64,000 nt of DNA from Sequoia sempervirens (GCA_007258455.2 VDFB02270651.1:703477360-703541359), one strand, 5' to 3'; shown: positions 32,919 to 45,483, counted from the first letter of the stretch. Program-made: numbers and translations. The notes: a model not told the origin generated them from the sequence alone.

Positions 32919-33326
32919 TCTCAGTGTATAGCATACTTTGCAATTTCTGAGTTAACTGTCCATCTGCAGGATCCATCTGGCTTTGCATTTGAGGCACCAT
33001 TAAACAAGAAGGAAATAAAATGGGATGAGATGTACTTATCAACTCTTATCAATCTCAGTGTATAGCATACTTTGCAATTTCTGAGTTTACTGTCCATCTG
33101 CAGGATCCATCTGGCTTTGCATTTGAGGCACCATTAAACAAGAAGGAAATAAAATGGGATGAGATGTACTTATCAACTCTTATCAATCTCAGTGGATAGC
33201 ATACTTTGCAATTTCTGAGTTTACTGTCGACCTGCAGGATCCATCTGGCTTTGCATTTGAGGCACCATTAAACAAGAAGGAAATAAAATGGGATGAGATG
33301 AGATGTCGTACTTATCAACTCTTATC
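32919..33326 (+). repeat. Triplicated 134-bp unit containing an exon-like segment
   Basis: Units begin TCTCAGTG(T/G)ATAGCATAC at 32919, 33053 and 33187 (period 134 exactly) and are almost identical; the third has a small GATGA expansion. Each contains a splice-acceptor-like CTGCAG followed by an open segment reading 'DPSGFAFEAPLNKKEIKWDE'. The unit thus carries an intron-exon junction of an unidentified gene. High identity suggests recent amplification. Confidence 0.85.
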
Positions 33327-33329
33327 CCC

Positions 33330-33462
33330 GAGCTATGAACTTGTGAGGTCACAAATGGGGGACCTCATCCCCAATATAAATTCTCAACAATAACACCCCA
33401 ATGGGGTTTGAACCTTGATGGCGAAAATAACAACACAACTCAACCACCATACCATGCCACTA
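33330..33462 (-). mobile_element. Probable tRNA-derived SINE
   Basis: On the minus strand, TGGCATGGTATGGTGGTTGAG (plus 33440-33460) resembles a pol III A box. About 25-35 bp further on, GGTTCAAACCCC (plus 33403-33414) is a good B box. The spacing is like the head of a tRNA-derived SINE. The flanks and 3' end are not resolved and no cloverleaf folds, so it is not a functional tRNA. Confidence 0.45.
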
Positions 33463-33894
33463 TTGATATCATTTTTTATAATTATTTAAATATATGCAAA
33501 TCATTTGTGCTGTCTTCGTTTTAAGTTCATTTTTTATTAGTTAGATGGCATCCTTTTAACATGATTGAGGTTCTTCACTTGCAAGTTTAAGGTCAACGTT
33601 CTTCAACGAAATCTGATATTAGATAGGGGTTTTTAGAAAGGGTGGGCGTGTTAATCATGGAGAGTTTTCAAATGGCACTAAAAAAATTCTCATATTACAA
33701 TGCTTTTTGGCTTATTTTTATTAAGCAAGAGAGCTCTCAATGTCACTTAAAAACTTTGTGGTTCAATGGGAAGTATATTGTAGCAAGAAGGTGCAATGCA
33801 TCATTTTGTTAGCAACTATTTTTTATTAAAATGATTTCCTTACAATCATTTTCATTACATCTTAAACCCTAATTGTAACTAGCCAAGAAATTTA
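33463..33894. other. No recognisable gene
   Basis: AT-rich sequence between the SINE-like segment and the LTR element. It ends with ATTTA, the left copy of that element's target-site duplication. Confidence 0.45.
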
Positions 33895-34288
33895 TGTTGG
33901 TGTAAATAGGTGTTTTATCTATTTAGGTCTTTTTTACATGTTAAGTCCACTTAGGTCTTAGGAGGGAATATTTCTAGATAGTTTTAGTTGTCGCTAGATT
34001 TTATCTTATTTTTTAACATTTAATGCTTGTGTTGTAGGTCATTCAATATTTGTTGAGGTAGTTGTCTCATTGTACAAGATTGAGACACATGTCAAGATCT
34101 CGTCTAATCTTATGTCACAACTTGCTTTATGAGCAAGACATTATAGCAAGACATCGTATGCACATGATATTCAATCTGGTAATCTTGCATCCTTAATTAT
34201 AGCATGATATTTGTCATTTCTCCCTTGTGGAAGTTATTGTTGTCTTGTAGGTGAGTTTGGGGTGTTGAGGAGTTCATAAACTCGTACG
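33895..34288 (+). repeat. 5' LTR of the 2.5-kb non-autonomous element
   Basis: 394 bp. Begins TGTTGGTGTAAATAGG and ends at GTACG, where the final A has changed to G relative to the other LTR. The primer-binding site follows immediately. By eye the two LTRs differ at several percent of positions, so the insertion is not recent. Confidence 0.85.
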
Positions 34289-36017
34289 TGGCATTAGAGC
34301 TTCAATGTTTCAGACTTATTTCTAGATTTAAGGGATTAATTTTGGTGTGAAAATTTTGTTGGGTGTGATTAGAGGTTTTAAGGACCTCACCATTAAATCC
34401 AAGGCATTTGAGAAATTCAAATTTGCCTTTCCTTTTGCCAAATTTTGTCATATTTTGTTTGGTCTACAAGGGTTTCAAGTTAGGCAAAGGTTACCAGATT
34501 CAAGAGGTAGCTGAATTTTTGAAGTGCTTTGGGTCAAAATTGCCTTTGCCATGGTGTCTAAGAGACCCAAAAATTTCAAGATTGATTGTTAATTCGTCGA
34601 AAAATGACATTTTTTTGAAAGGGCATCTAAAGTTTTTTTTTTTCAAATTTCTTTGCGAAAAATCCGTATAGTACGAAATTCATATTGTACAACATCGTCA
34701 AAGTCGTGTTGTCTGTGGTTGGCATTGGTGGCATATTCTTGTGGAATCGACATATTTTGAGCATCAAAACAACATATTCCTTGGAGATTCTTTGCACAGG
34801 GTACTTGCGTTGCATGGTACTCTGATCACATCACTAGGGTACGGTTTTGTTAGCGTTGGCATGTTGGTACAAATTGGTTTATTTTTTTGCAGGATTTAAT
34901 ATTAACAAAATTTGTTTTTAAACATGTGAAATAAATTTTTATACACCAATGGTTTTGTTAAGTTGCGATCATGGGGTTAAACCCTAGTGGCTCCTATTCA
35001 CAGGAGGGGCCCCGCATGGCGTGCAAGAGCCGTCGTTGGGCAACACTTTTTTTTAACTTGTGTTTAATTAGTTGGTCACATGGGCGTCTGGGGGCCTATG
35101 GCCTAGGGCCCCAAATTTTGCCCCATTATGCTCAAATCGAGCAATTTTTTCAAAATGTCATAACTTGCAATCCATGGGTCATTTTTCAAAAACAAGATAT
35201 TGTTGGAAAGTTGGTTCGGTGTACTTCGCAGTGTTGTAGGTCATTTTCCAAACTTTTGCTATTTGGAGGCATTTATTGTTAGTTGAAGTCAAATATTTAT
35301 TTTTGGTTTTCAAGCTCATAACCTTTTGCCACAATGTCCGATTTTTGTGATTCTTGCAATGTTGGAAAGATATTAAGGAGCTCTATTATGCCATCTATGC
35401 ACTTTTGTTCCAACTCAGCCCCATGTATTTTTTATTCAAATTTGTGTGTATTTACATTCTAGTTGATCACTTCGATATATTGCCACTTGGGAAGGCAGAA
35501 TTTTGATCTATGTATTTCATTTCGATTCTAGAACAATGTTCTATTTCCTGTTGCTTCATTCAGATTCTAGGGTTGCTCCATATTGAGAGTTTACTAGTGT
35601 TCCTTGGCATCGGGACTGTTGCTTTATAATGATTCTTGGGTTGCTCCACAATTAAGAGTTTCCAGCGTTTCTAGCATCTTTCCTTTGCTTGCCAAGGTTC
35701 CAAAGTTATTCCACTAGTTTGCTTTCAGTGTTTCTTTGTAGTAGGTTATCTCATTAGGTAGGAGGGCTGAATGGTCTCTCTTCCTCTCTCTTATGGGTGG
35801 TTCTTTTTCCTCGCATAAAGTTTTGTCCTCTCATGCTTCATTAAATTGTATCTTATCTCTCATTTGGGGAGGAGTTTGGTCCCATTGGGTTTTCTTCTTT
35901 TCTTTGTTTGTGAGAGATTGAATTTATATGTACATGGGTTCCTAACATAACCTTGTAGTCGAGACCTATCTTTGTGTCATTTGTATAATAATACTCCCTA
36001 AGTTGTACTTAAGGGGG

Positions 36018-36402
36018 TGTTGGTGTAAATATGTGTTTTACCTATCTAGGTCATATTTACATGTTAAGTCCACTTAGGTCCTAGGAGAGAATCTTTCTAG
36101 ATAGTGTTAGTTGTCACTAGATATTATCTTATCTTTTGGCATTTAATGCTTGTGTCTTAGGCCATTTAATACTTGTTGAGGTAGTTGTCTCATTGTACAG
36201 GATTAAGACGCATGCCAAGGTCTTGTCTAATTTTATTTCACAACTTGCCTTATAAGAAAGGCATCATATATACATGATATTCAATTTGACAATCTTGCAT
36301 CCATAATCATAGAATGATATTTTCGCCATTCTTTCTTGTGGAAGTTATTGTTGTCTTGTAGGTGATCCTGTGATGTTGAGGAGTTCACCATAAACTCCTA
36401 CA
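36018..36402 (+). repeat. 3' LTR of the 2.5-kb non-autonomous element
   Basis: 385 bp. Begins TGTTGGTGTAAATATG after an AAGGGGG polypurine tract and ends CTCCTACA, followed by the ATTTA target-site duplication. Confidence 0.87.
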
Positions 36403-36407
36403 ATTTA

Positions 36408-39400
36408 TTCATTAATAAGGATCTATCTTGATGTAAAGATACATTAAGATACACCATTTTTTATTTTATTAGCAAATTTTTTTATAAGTAATCCATTTTA
36501 CTTGTATCAACATAAAAAGATCACTTTTGTGTCATACAAATTCATTGTATATACGCCATAGAAGCATGTATATCTTAATAGATGCCAATCATGGTAGGGA
36601 TCAACTCAACTATGTAAAGAACACAATATGCTAGAATTTCTAGTGCATTATGAGGTCTTGAAAACAATAATATAACCTATCAAATAAAGCAAGTATAACA
36701 CCAAATAGATATAATGAGTTTTAATGCCAAGAATTTAATTAATTGGTATTTCGTTCATGGTTGACACTAAATTTGAATAAGTTCATTGCAAGCTTTCAAT
36801 GATTTTTAGTTTAGATGGAAAATTGTAAGATAATTCCAACTAAGTGAATAAGGAATCCTTACACATCTCGATCAAGTGGTCTTTGTTGGCTTGTTGAGGG
36901 GGTTAATGATGGCAATATCTCAATGTACTAGGATAAGTATAGACTAATTATACATAGGCTCACCATTTCATCACCAATCCATTTATCATGTACACACATG
37001 TTGATTAGTCAACAACAAATAAGGGAATGCAATCCTTTTTTTGGTTCATAGTTAGCTATGATGATAAGACAAACATACCATATTATTTGAAGTCATCACA
37101 AGTAATGACATAGTTGCTTAGAACAACAGACATGCAATGCAACTTAGTACTTTATGACATCAATAGTTATTAATTAGTTCTATTACATTTTATTGAACCT
37201 TTCAGATGGGTAGATCTTGGTTCTTATTGCATGTGTGCCATTGGTGAAAGTTTCTCTATTATAGGAATGGTGGGTAGATCTTAGTATCTATCACTTGCAC
37301 GCAATTGGTGAACATCAACTAGATCCTATGATGTAGTCAATTGCTCCTATTTTCAGAACATGTTCCTTAACTTCTATCATTTGGAATGCAATTATAAGCT
37401 TATTTGCTAGATAAGTTATAAGATTTATTGGTTCAATGATCATTTTGGGAAGATGAGGACAAACCATGTTTGCAAGAGAACGCTAGTCCTCTACCTACGC
37501 TCTTGTAGTGCCCCCATCTCAATCGTATGTGTTTCCATAGAAGACAATTCTTGTATCTGACTTGGTTTCGACTTTGTGGTGAAACAAAGTATATAGATAC
37601 ACCTAACTAGATAATTATCACTCAATACCATAGTCTTATTGAAGTTTAACATAAACTTGAGTTAGTAGTCCATGTTCAATTCTTCAAAAGACAATTGTAG
37701 CCTTGGCGCTCTACTTGTGTAAACATTAGACACTACATAATATAGGCAAGAATTTGTTGATGCATTCATCTTCTAGTACCCTTCCACCCTCCTAAAAAAC
37801 TTTGATTAACAATAAGTATCAACCCTAATAAATTTCTTGATTGACATTTGACTTTCCATACTTAATACCTATTACCCAAAATTCTCCCTTAAAACACCTC
37901 TAGCACCTTAATTTTTTAAAATATAAATACAAATCCACTTACAAATGTAATTATCACTACTCAAACACAACACTAAACATCCTAAATTTTTCTTCTCTAA
38001 CCTTTATTTCTTTTGTCCTATATCAAGAGCACATACCATTAATCTATTCATGCTAATAATTTAATTAAAGAAAGGGGGTTGATCGTAACTATAATATTAT
38101 TCATTTTTTATGTTCTAACACAATGATAATTTACATTGCATTAAGATCCTCATTTTGTTATGAAAGCATAGCTATATACCTATCATTCATGTTATAGCTA
38201 TATACCTATCATTCATGTTTTAACTTTATAATATTTGTAATGTTGAATTTGCATTTGTCTTTTTTTCATTTAATTTTGTGTTTATTTTGAGAAATGTCTT
38301 AATCTATGTATATATTGATAAATGGCTTAATCATGTATGAATTTTGTCTCCCTTCCCCATACTATTTGCCATCCACTTACACACATTTCAATACACTTAT
38401 TCCTTACCTCACTCATATGTACACATATCTTGATATATTCACGTATTATATACACATTGATCACACCAACTTATGCACATATCTCTATTTTTTTTAGCTG
38501 CCCTAATATGATTGTTTCTATGTCTTGGGGTTCTGTGCTTGTGGGATTGACCTTGCAGTCATAGAATTGACCATCCCAAACTCAAAACTTGGCTGACTTG
38601 TCCATTCATTTCCCACCAAGGACTAACAACACACAAATTTGTGTAATTTATTGTTAAATGTCCTTGTATTTAAGGGCATTCAATGCATTCATTTACACAT
38701 ATATTCATCTCAATATCACATCTTTCGTATACCATTCAAACATCATTCATATTTAGAGAAGAAAACATTTCAATTAGTGCAATAAAAGGAACTTAGATTT
38801 GCATGATCATCTTATGAACATATGCACATTTGAAGAGTGTTGTTGATTTTTTACACATTTCCATGAGTTGATTTTGGAGAACACATCCCCTTGCAACATG
38901 ATGACAATTATTCCAAGGTGTTTTTAAATACCACTAGTCTTAGGTAGCATAAAAGCTAAAAGAAGTAAAGCTGAATCAAGAAAAAAAAGGAGTTATACAT
39001 ACTATGTGGTAAATTCTACAAATACATGACATTTTTGTTGACAAAATATTTTGATTTTGATGTGAGTTACAAAATGGAATATGATCTCTTCTTGATCCTA
39101 TATATCACAAATTCCATAACCTTCACATGGATAATTCATTCTTCAATTCTAGAGCTAAGTATATTTATTATTCACATTTATTTCTATTACTTTGACATTA
39201 AATTTAGTGATACACTAGCCAACATATATTATCATTAAATTATTATGTGTTAATTGTTCTTATTTGTACAAATGTTATTGGAATAGCCTATACTAAACAT
39301 AAGGACATCTATTTTCCTTTACATTTTTGATGAACTTGATCAATCCTGCACAACCTATACTTCCTTTAGGATTTTTGTCAACATTACAAGTTTTAGATTT

Positions 39401-39541
39401 CATATAATTTTGATTCATCATCTATTTTTAGATTCAAAGGGTTTCAATTGAATTTATTTGCATATTTATGAATAGGTTTTGGGTCTACATAACAATTTAT
39501 TTATCTTCCCATCCTCTTACCCTAGGAAAATTTATCATTAT
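36408..39541. other. No recognisable gene
   Basis: Over 3 kb of AT-rich sequence without a convincing frame; 38306-38497, 38337-38564 and 39026-39238 are short and show no known motif. It ends in ATTAT, the left target-site duplication of the Copia element that follows. Confidence 0.4.
38168..38219 (+). repeat. Perfect 26-bp tandem duplication
   Basis: Two adjacent identical copies of a 26-bp unit that begins ATAGCTATATACC and ends ATTCATGTT. Confidence 0.9.
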
Positions 39542-40787
39542 TGTTGAAAATGGAGGTAAATTTTGTAGCTTTAAACCTTGTAAAACTATTATACTGTAGA
39601 TCTAAATAAGTGTTCTTTGTTACAATTTATTTGTGGATGATTATCTGTTTAGATTCATTTTACCATTTGTAGAAGTAGATAGAAGATTGTAGAAGAATAA
39701 GACTAGAAGAAAGAATTTACACAACATATACCGTGGAGAAACCCTTTTGGGAAAAAACTCCACCAAGAATCACTAGTGCTTGTATTATTTAACCTTAGAA
39801 CAAGATTACAATAATTCTTTATCAATCCTTGCTTGAGATGCTTCTTTTTCCTTCAAAAATTCTTCTTCACAATCTGCAATAAAATCTAATAAACTCTCTT
39901 CAACTTGCTGCAATAAATAGAGAGTTTACAATTACAAAGCACAATGCTTATCTCACAAAGCCCACGCCTATTCTTTGCAAGTAGAGTTCTACCGTGAAGA
40001 ACAATGTCCAAACAAGTCCATCCATTTGGGCGTCCTAAACTAAAGTCATAACTCAACGTTGATTCCGAAGATATCTTGTAAGCTTATCCTCAAAGTTGGC
40101 GCTCAAGAATGGGCCCACTTAACTCAGCCTTATAAAATATCTTCTCATGCAAAAGTGATAACTCCAAGATGCCAACTTGGGCGCCCAAGGTGGGTCTAAG
40201 TCAATCTTTATTAATTGAAACATATCTCTCCACCATTGATGCAAATATCATGCATGATTGATCATCCCCACTTAACTGTATGTATCACTTGTTATCTGTC
40301 ATGCAACTCAAGTCACTAGTCATGCATTCCAAGTCAACTGAAGTCAACTAGCATTTAACTGAAACTATCTACATGCAACTGAAGATAACTGAACCATAAC
40401 TGAACTAAACTGAACTGAACTAAATTGAATTGAACTGATACTGAACTGAACTGAACTCCATGCATGTAAACATCAATCCCTAACTTCTAGGATCTTTACA
40501 TGCATTACTGAAGTGTTATCTTTTACTCCAAACAATTAACTTAACTCAAGGTGGGTTTCACCTTCCATGTGGGTGCCCCATGTGCTCCTATTTTGTAGGA
40601 GCTCTCCATGGGCATCCCCACATGTTCCTATCATTTTAGAATTAATTACAAATGTCAATTTACATGTTCATTTCATTCAAATTTAATCTCTTTTTAATCC
40701 TAGTGTTTGGGGAACACTTTCCAAGGACTTAGGAGATACGTGAAATAATGTTTAGGATTGCAATTAAATGGCATCCTATTCCCAACA
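39542..40787 (-). repeat. 3' LTR of the 4.5-kb Copia element
   Basis: 1246 bp. It lies next to the RNase H end, with GTGGGAGAA (minus strand) as polypurine tract. It contains an AACTG-rich microsatellite at about 40380-40455 that is shorter in the other LTR. It lacks a ~26-bp stretch present in the other LTR near 43143. Confidence 0.9.
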
Positions 40788-41009
40788 TTCTCCCACTTGA
40801 CATTATACATTGCAATTATTCTAAACAAAGAATCATTATTATAAATCAAGTACAAGACTCAAGGCCAATGACCTTCCTACACCAACTAATCAATCCATGC
40901 CAACTTAAAATGCAACCTACATAATCATGAAGCTCCAAGCAAATGATTAAAACCAAGAGAACTTATCTATAGGAACTGGTTTCATAAGATAATTTGCAAC
41001 ATTAATTAA

Positions 41010-41240
41010 AGTGTCAACTTTCTCAATTAATACCTTCCCAATCTCAACCATTTCTCACACAAAGTGATACTGAGCATCAACATGCTTAGTACGAGCATGA
41101 TACACAGGATTTTTGGCTAAATACATAGCACTTTGACTATCACATTCAAGTTTAACTTACTTGCAATTTAAACCAATACCTTTCCCAAGACTCTGTAACC
41201 AAACTACCTCTTTGGAGGCATGTGAAACCGCCGAGTGTGT
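41010..41240 (-). pseudogene. Copia RNase H C-terminal remnant
   Basis: On the minus strand: 'SHASKEVVWLQSLGKGIGL', a stop, then 'LECDSQSAMYLAKNPVYHAR', 'TKHVDAQYHF', a second stop, and 'GKVLIEKVDTLINVANYL'. These match the Copia RNase H ending 'CDSQSAI.LAKNP..H.RTKHID..YHF.RE'. It lies ~220 bp from the 3' LTR, the normal position. Everything between this and gag that should encode protease, integrase and RT is missing. The overlapping frame 41152-41355 is a shifted reading. Confidence 0.85.
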
Positions 41241-41849
41241 TGAACTCACGTCCAACCAAGGTGTAGGCTTCTCGGTCTTTACTGTTGAAAATAAATTTTC
41301 TTACAAGTAACCATTCCAACAAATATCTCTTACCATAAGAGAACTCAAGCCTCACCTATTTCTCCAAGTATCCATGAGGACCTGTAACCAACCAATCCAT
41401 GCCAAACTCCAAATGCAACATAACACTATCATGAAGTAATCAAGCAAATGATTAATGTACCCAATACTTAAGAGAACTACACAAGATCAATGTCAAAGCT
41501 CCAATCATGAATCGGGAACATAAACATGACAACATGATCTAACCATCTCTCTAGGAGATCACATGCACCATAACATATATACATCCTAGTCTCAAGAGAA
41601 CAAGTACCATGCCAAACTCTAAATTCATATCAAGAGTAAACCATGACATAATAGCAACCACTCTAAACCAAGAAAACATCATATCCCCAATCACATGAAG
41701 ATAACCTTACCAATGATGCATCCACGTCACTGCCAACAACTCCCATTGAGCCATGGTACGAGCTACACATGGCATCATGACTACCATCCTCCTCATGAAG
41801 ATCATTCTTTAACATCAAGCAAAGAGTCATCACTAACATTTTTACATGA

Positions 41850-42634
41850 AATGATTAAAGCATGATTACCGTCATCTGAGGATTCCTCTGTAGAAGAATC
41901 AAAACTCTTTTTCTTGTTCTTACAATCCTTCTTCACATGTCCCATTTTACCACAGTTCCAACACTTTACCTTACTCTATCCTTTTGACTTACCCTTCCCT
42001 TCCTTGTCTCCCTTAGGTTCCTTTTTCTCAAGCCTACCTTTTACAAACAAGGCATCTTGATTTTCGTTTTAGACTTCCTCCTCATCTCCTTTGATAGGAG
42101 AGTAGGAATTATATTGTCCATCTTTGGATCTGCACCACTACCAATGATAGCAACAATTAGATTTCCCCAAGATTCTGGTAAAGAACAAAGTAACAAAATG
42201 CATTTATCTTCATCTTCTAGCTTTACATCTACAGATGCTAACTGGCTTAGAATCAAATTAAAAGCATTCAAATGATTTGCAACAGAATCACCATCTTTCA
42301 TCTTTAAAGAATACAACTGTTTTTTCAGATACAACTTATTAGTAAGAATTTTGGTTTGATAGATATCACCTATTCTCTTCCACATCTTATATGCAATAGT
42401 TTCTTCTGAAACATTCAAGAGAACAACATCAACAAGACATAATCTTATGGTCCCTCTTGCCTTCTTATTAAACTTAGTCCAATCCTCATCTGACATCGTT
42501 GTAGGTGACTTTGTCTCATTACCAACAACTAACCATTGATCTCTCTCTTCAAGGAGATCCTCCATTTTTAGTTTCCACATCTCATAATTAGATCCATTGA
42601 ATCTTTCAATATCTAAACGAGAATTATAACTCAT
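41850..42634 (-). CDS. Copia Gag (UBN2-type) with intact zinc knuckle
   Basis: A start at 42634 gives 'MSYNSRLDIERFNGSNYEMW', the usual beginning of a Copia Gag ('F.G.NY..W...M...L'). It continues with 'MWKRIGDIYQTKILTNKLYL', 'LYSLKMKDGDSVANHLNAFN' and 'LLCSLPESWGNLIVAI', in family order. The first open frame runs to 42041. After a frame change, the zinc knuckle CWNCGKMGHVKKDC (about 41922-41963) is a perfect CX2CX4HX4C. An upstream in-frame Met at 42697 lies only ~70 bp from the LTR and has a hydrophobic leader, so 42634 is preferred. Apart from the one frame change this Gag looks well preserved. It coats the RNA and forms virus-like particles in the cytoplasm. Confidence 0.85.
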
Positions 42635-42764
42635 TGTAACAAACTTATTTTCCAAAATCAGCAATAACACAATAGTAAAATCTCCCACTACAACCAAAAA
42701 ACCTTCAAAATTTTAAGAGAAAGGCGTCCCAAACTCTACCCCAACCGTTAGTTCTGATACCAAA

Positions 42765-44006
42765 TGTTGAAAATGGAGGTAAATTATGTAGCTTTAAAAC
42801 TTGTAAAACTATTATACTGTAGATCTAAACAAGTGTTCTTTGTTACAATTTCTTTGGGGATGATTATCTGTTTAGATTCATTTTACCATTTGTAGAAGTA
42901 GATAGAAGATTGTAGAAGAATAAGACCAGAAGAAAGAAGTTACACAACATATACCGTGGAGAAACCCTTTTGGGAAAAACTCCACCAAGAATCACTAGTG
43001 CTTGTATTATTTAACCTTAGAACAAGATTACAATAATTCTTTATCAATCCTTGCTTGAGATGCTTCTTTTTCCTTCAACAATTCTTCTTCACAACCTGCA
43101 ATAAAATATAATAAACTCTCTTCAACTTGCTGCAATAAATAGACAATAATGAGCCTTGTAAACTCCAAAGAGTTTACAATTACAAAGCACAATGCTTATC
43201 TCACAAAACCCACGCCTATTCTTTGCAAGTAGAGTTCTACCATGAAGAACAATGTCCAAACAAGTCCTTCATCCATTTGGGCATCCCAAACTGAAGTCAC
43301 AACTCAACTTTGATTCTAAAGATATCTTGTGAGCTTATCCTCAAAGTTGGCACTCAAGAATGGGCCCACTTAACTCAGCCTTATAAAATATCTTCTCATG
43401 CAAAAGTGTTAACTCCAAGATGCCAACTTGGGTGCCCAAGGTGGTTCCAAGTCAATCTCTGTTAACTAAAACATATCTCTCCACCATTCATGCAATATCA
43501 TGCATGATTGATCATCCCCACTTAATTGAATGTATCACTTGTTATCTGTCATGCAACTCAAATCATTAGTCATGCATTCCAAGTCAACTGAAGTCAACTA
43601 GCATTTAACTGAAACTAACTACATGCAATTGAAGATAATTGAACCATAACTGAACTGAATTGAACTGAATTGAACTCCATGCATGTAAACATCAATCCCT
43701 AACTTCTAGGATCTTTACATGCATTACTGAAGTGTTATCTTTTACTCCAAACGGTTAACTTAACTCAAAGTGGGTTCCACCTTCCATGTGGGTGCCCCAT
43801 GTGCTCCTATTTTGTAGGAGCTCTTCATGGGCATCCCCACATATTCCTATCATTTTAGAATTAATTACAAATGTCAATTTACATGTTCATTTCATTTGAA
43901 TTTAATCTCTTTCTAATTCTAGTGTTTGGGGAACACTTTCCAAGGACTTAGGAGATACATGAAATAATGTTTAGAATTGCAATTAAATGGCATCCTATTC
44001 TCAACA
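42765..44006 (-). repeat. 5' LTR of the 4.5-kb Copia element
   Basis: 1242 bp. The primer-binding site follows on the minus strand. TATTTTATAAGG (minus strand, about 43378-43389) is a candidate TATA region. Confidence 0.88.
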
Positions 44007-44594
44007 ATTATGACACCTCCTACAACTTGTTGGTTAATCTACATACATTCATTTTAGATTTTGACATGTTTCTATCTTTCATTTCATGACACATCTATAC
44101 TTGATATACTTTGGATTTTTATCAAATGGATGTGCACATGTTTTTTTATTGAGGTAGTGTTTTGTCATGTTCTATCTTTCCCCTTTTGTGTCAAATTGGA
44201 TAGTGCAAACCCTATCTTATTAGAAATACTTTGTTTATTTACACATACATTTGATGATGATCCCATGCCTTGTAACACTAATGAACATACACTAAATAAT
44301 GCTTTATCATATGAGTCACCTATAAATGATATTAGTGTACCTAATAATCATAAATTTTTCATGTCATCATAGCATTATCTCTATAGATTAATACATTTTG
44401 AATGGATTGCCTTATCCATGATGATGGTATAATGATGATTATCTTTATGCATCTCGTGTTGAATCTATGGATACTTGTCCTTCATGTGGCATTTCTTCAC
44501 ATGATGATAGATTATGCCTTGATAATAATTCATTAGCTTCTCATGTAGACTTGGTTGATGTTTCATTGCCTTAAATTCTACACATGATGACAAT
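44007..44594 (+). pseudogene. Fragment of an older gypsy-like remnant (left part)
   Basis: Plus-strand sequence between two Copia insertions, with a decayed frame (44061-44372) including 'NEHTLNNALSYESPINDI'. A 'CPSCGISSHDDRLCLDN' Cys/His-rich piece follows at about 44479-44530. It appears to continue on the far side of the next Copia at 48681, where 'EEILHDDYEG'-type sequence follows. Family assignment rests mainly on the protease remnant further right. Confidence 0.4.
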
Positions 44595-45483
44595 TTTAAA
44601 CGAAGTAGAGGTGTAGACTGCACTTTATACACTAATCTATGAGAGGAGGTACTTGAAAAAATTAAATTGATCACATAGTTACAAGGAAATAAATATAAAA
44701 AATATACCATAACACAATGATTTTAAATGGAGAAAACCCTTTCGGGAGAAAAACCCCACAATCCGAACAAATCTATTATTTAGTAACCAACAGTTACAAT
44801 ACACTTGTAGAGTCTAGGAATTTACAAGAGTATCACCAACAAGAGTTTTGGAGTAATTTTGGCACCATAACATCTACAAAGCTCACTATGAAACCTCCAT
44901 CTCAAGGAACTAATAAATATGAAAAGAAAAAAAATGAAACCCTCAAATGGTAGCTAGGAAACCATGAGCTAAAATCACTCAAAGTATGGTGCCCAAATCT
45001 CTAGTCAAAATTCAATACCCAAATCCCAATATGAGTCCACAAGCTAAATAAACACATTACTTACACTTATTATAAATTCGTCATAATCTACTCACCAACT
45101 TGGTTTCCCCATTATCTCTATTCAATAATGCCTTATAATGTTTCATAATATGCCTCATAAGTTTGTCAACAAGTGTATCTCTTTACAACTCTCTTGTGCA
45201 ATATAGTTTGTCTTACATTTGTGATGTGGGGTCAAATTTTAGGAGCATAACTTTTGATTCATGAAGTCGATTGAGCCTCCCCCATTTTTCATAAATTGAA
45301 GTTACTAAAAAAGTCCATGTTGTCATAACTAGTTAGCTCTAGTTAAGGTATGTCGAATTTTTTTTTAGGGCCAAAATTAATCACTATAGTTTTGAAATTA
45401 CATTTTTTTGGCTCTATAGCCTAATTTTTTTTATTTTTGTTTTCTTAACATTAGGATGTAAGGTTAAGACATCTATCTTAACA
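44595..45483 (-). repeat. 3' LTR of the 4.1-kb Copia element
   Basis: 889 bp. The outer end is degraded (TTTAAACGAAG where the other LTR has TGAAAAGGAAG). By eye it differs from its partner at well over 10% of positions, so the element is older than the neighbour at 39542-44006. Confidence 0.7.

Larger units (their letters stand above)
33895..36402 (+). mobile_element. Small complete non-autonomous LTR retrotransposon, 2.5 kb
   Basis: LTRs of 394 and 385 bp start TGTTGGTGTAAAT and end ...CTCxTACA/G. ATTTA flanks the element on both sides (33890-33894 and 36403-36407), a perfect 5-bp target-site duplication. The internal region (~1.73 kb) starts with a tRNA-Met-type primer site, TGGCATTAGAGC (34289-34300), and ends with AAGGGGGTG before the 3' LTR. 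No gag, protease, RT or integrase motif is visible. The frames at 34408-34671 and 34971-35282 have no recognised motif. It would need enzymes from another element and is larger than typical TRIMs. Confidence 0.88.
39542..44006 (-). mobile_element. Copia element with most of pol deleted, 4.5 kb
   Basis: LTRs at 39542-40787 and 42765-44006 (both TGTTGAAAATGG...CAACA in the plus reading) are flanked by ATTAT on both sides, a perfect 5-bp target-site duplication (39537-39541 and 44007-44011). On the minus strand the primer site TGGTATCAGAAC lies just inside the 5' LTR (about 42752-42763). The internal region is only ~1.98 kb. It contains gag, a zinc knuckle, then ~600 bp of unplaced sequence and the end of RNase H. 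Protease, integrase and RT are absent. LTRs look about 95% identical by eye. Confidence 0.93.

Noticed and set aside
33400..33460. A tRNA gene
   Set aside because: The B box is good, but no acceptor or anticodon stem can be paired; a SINE head fits better.
40380..40455. AACTG-rich microsatellite as a telomere-like repeat
   Set aside because: The unit is not the plant telomere motif and it lies inside an LTR.
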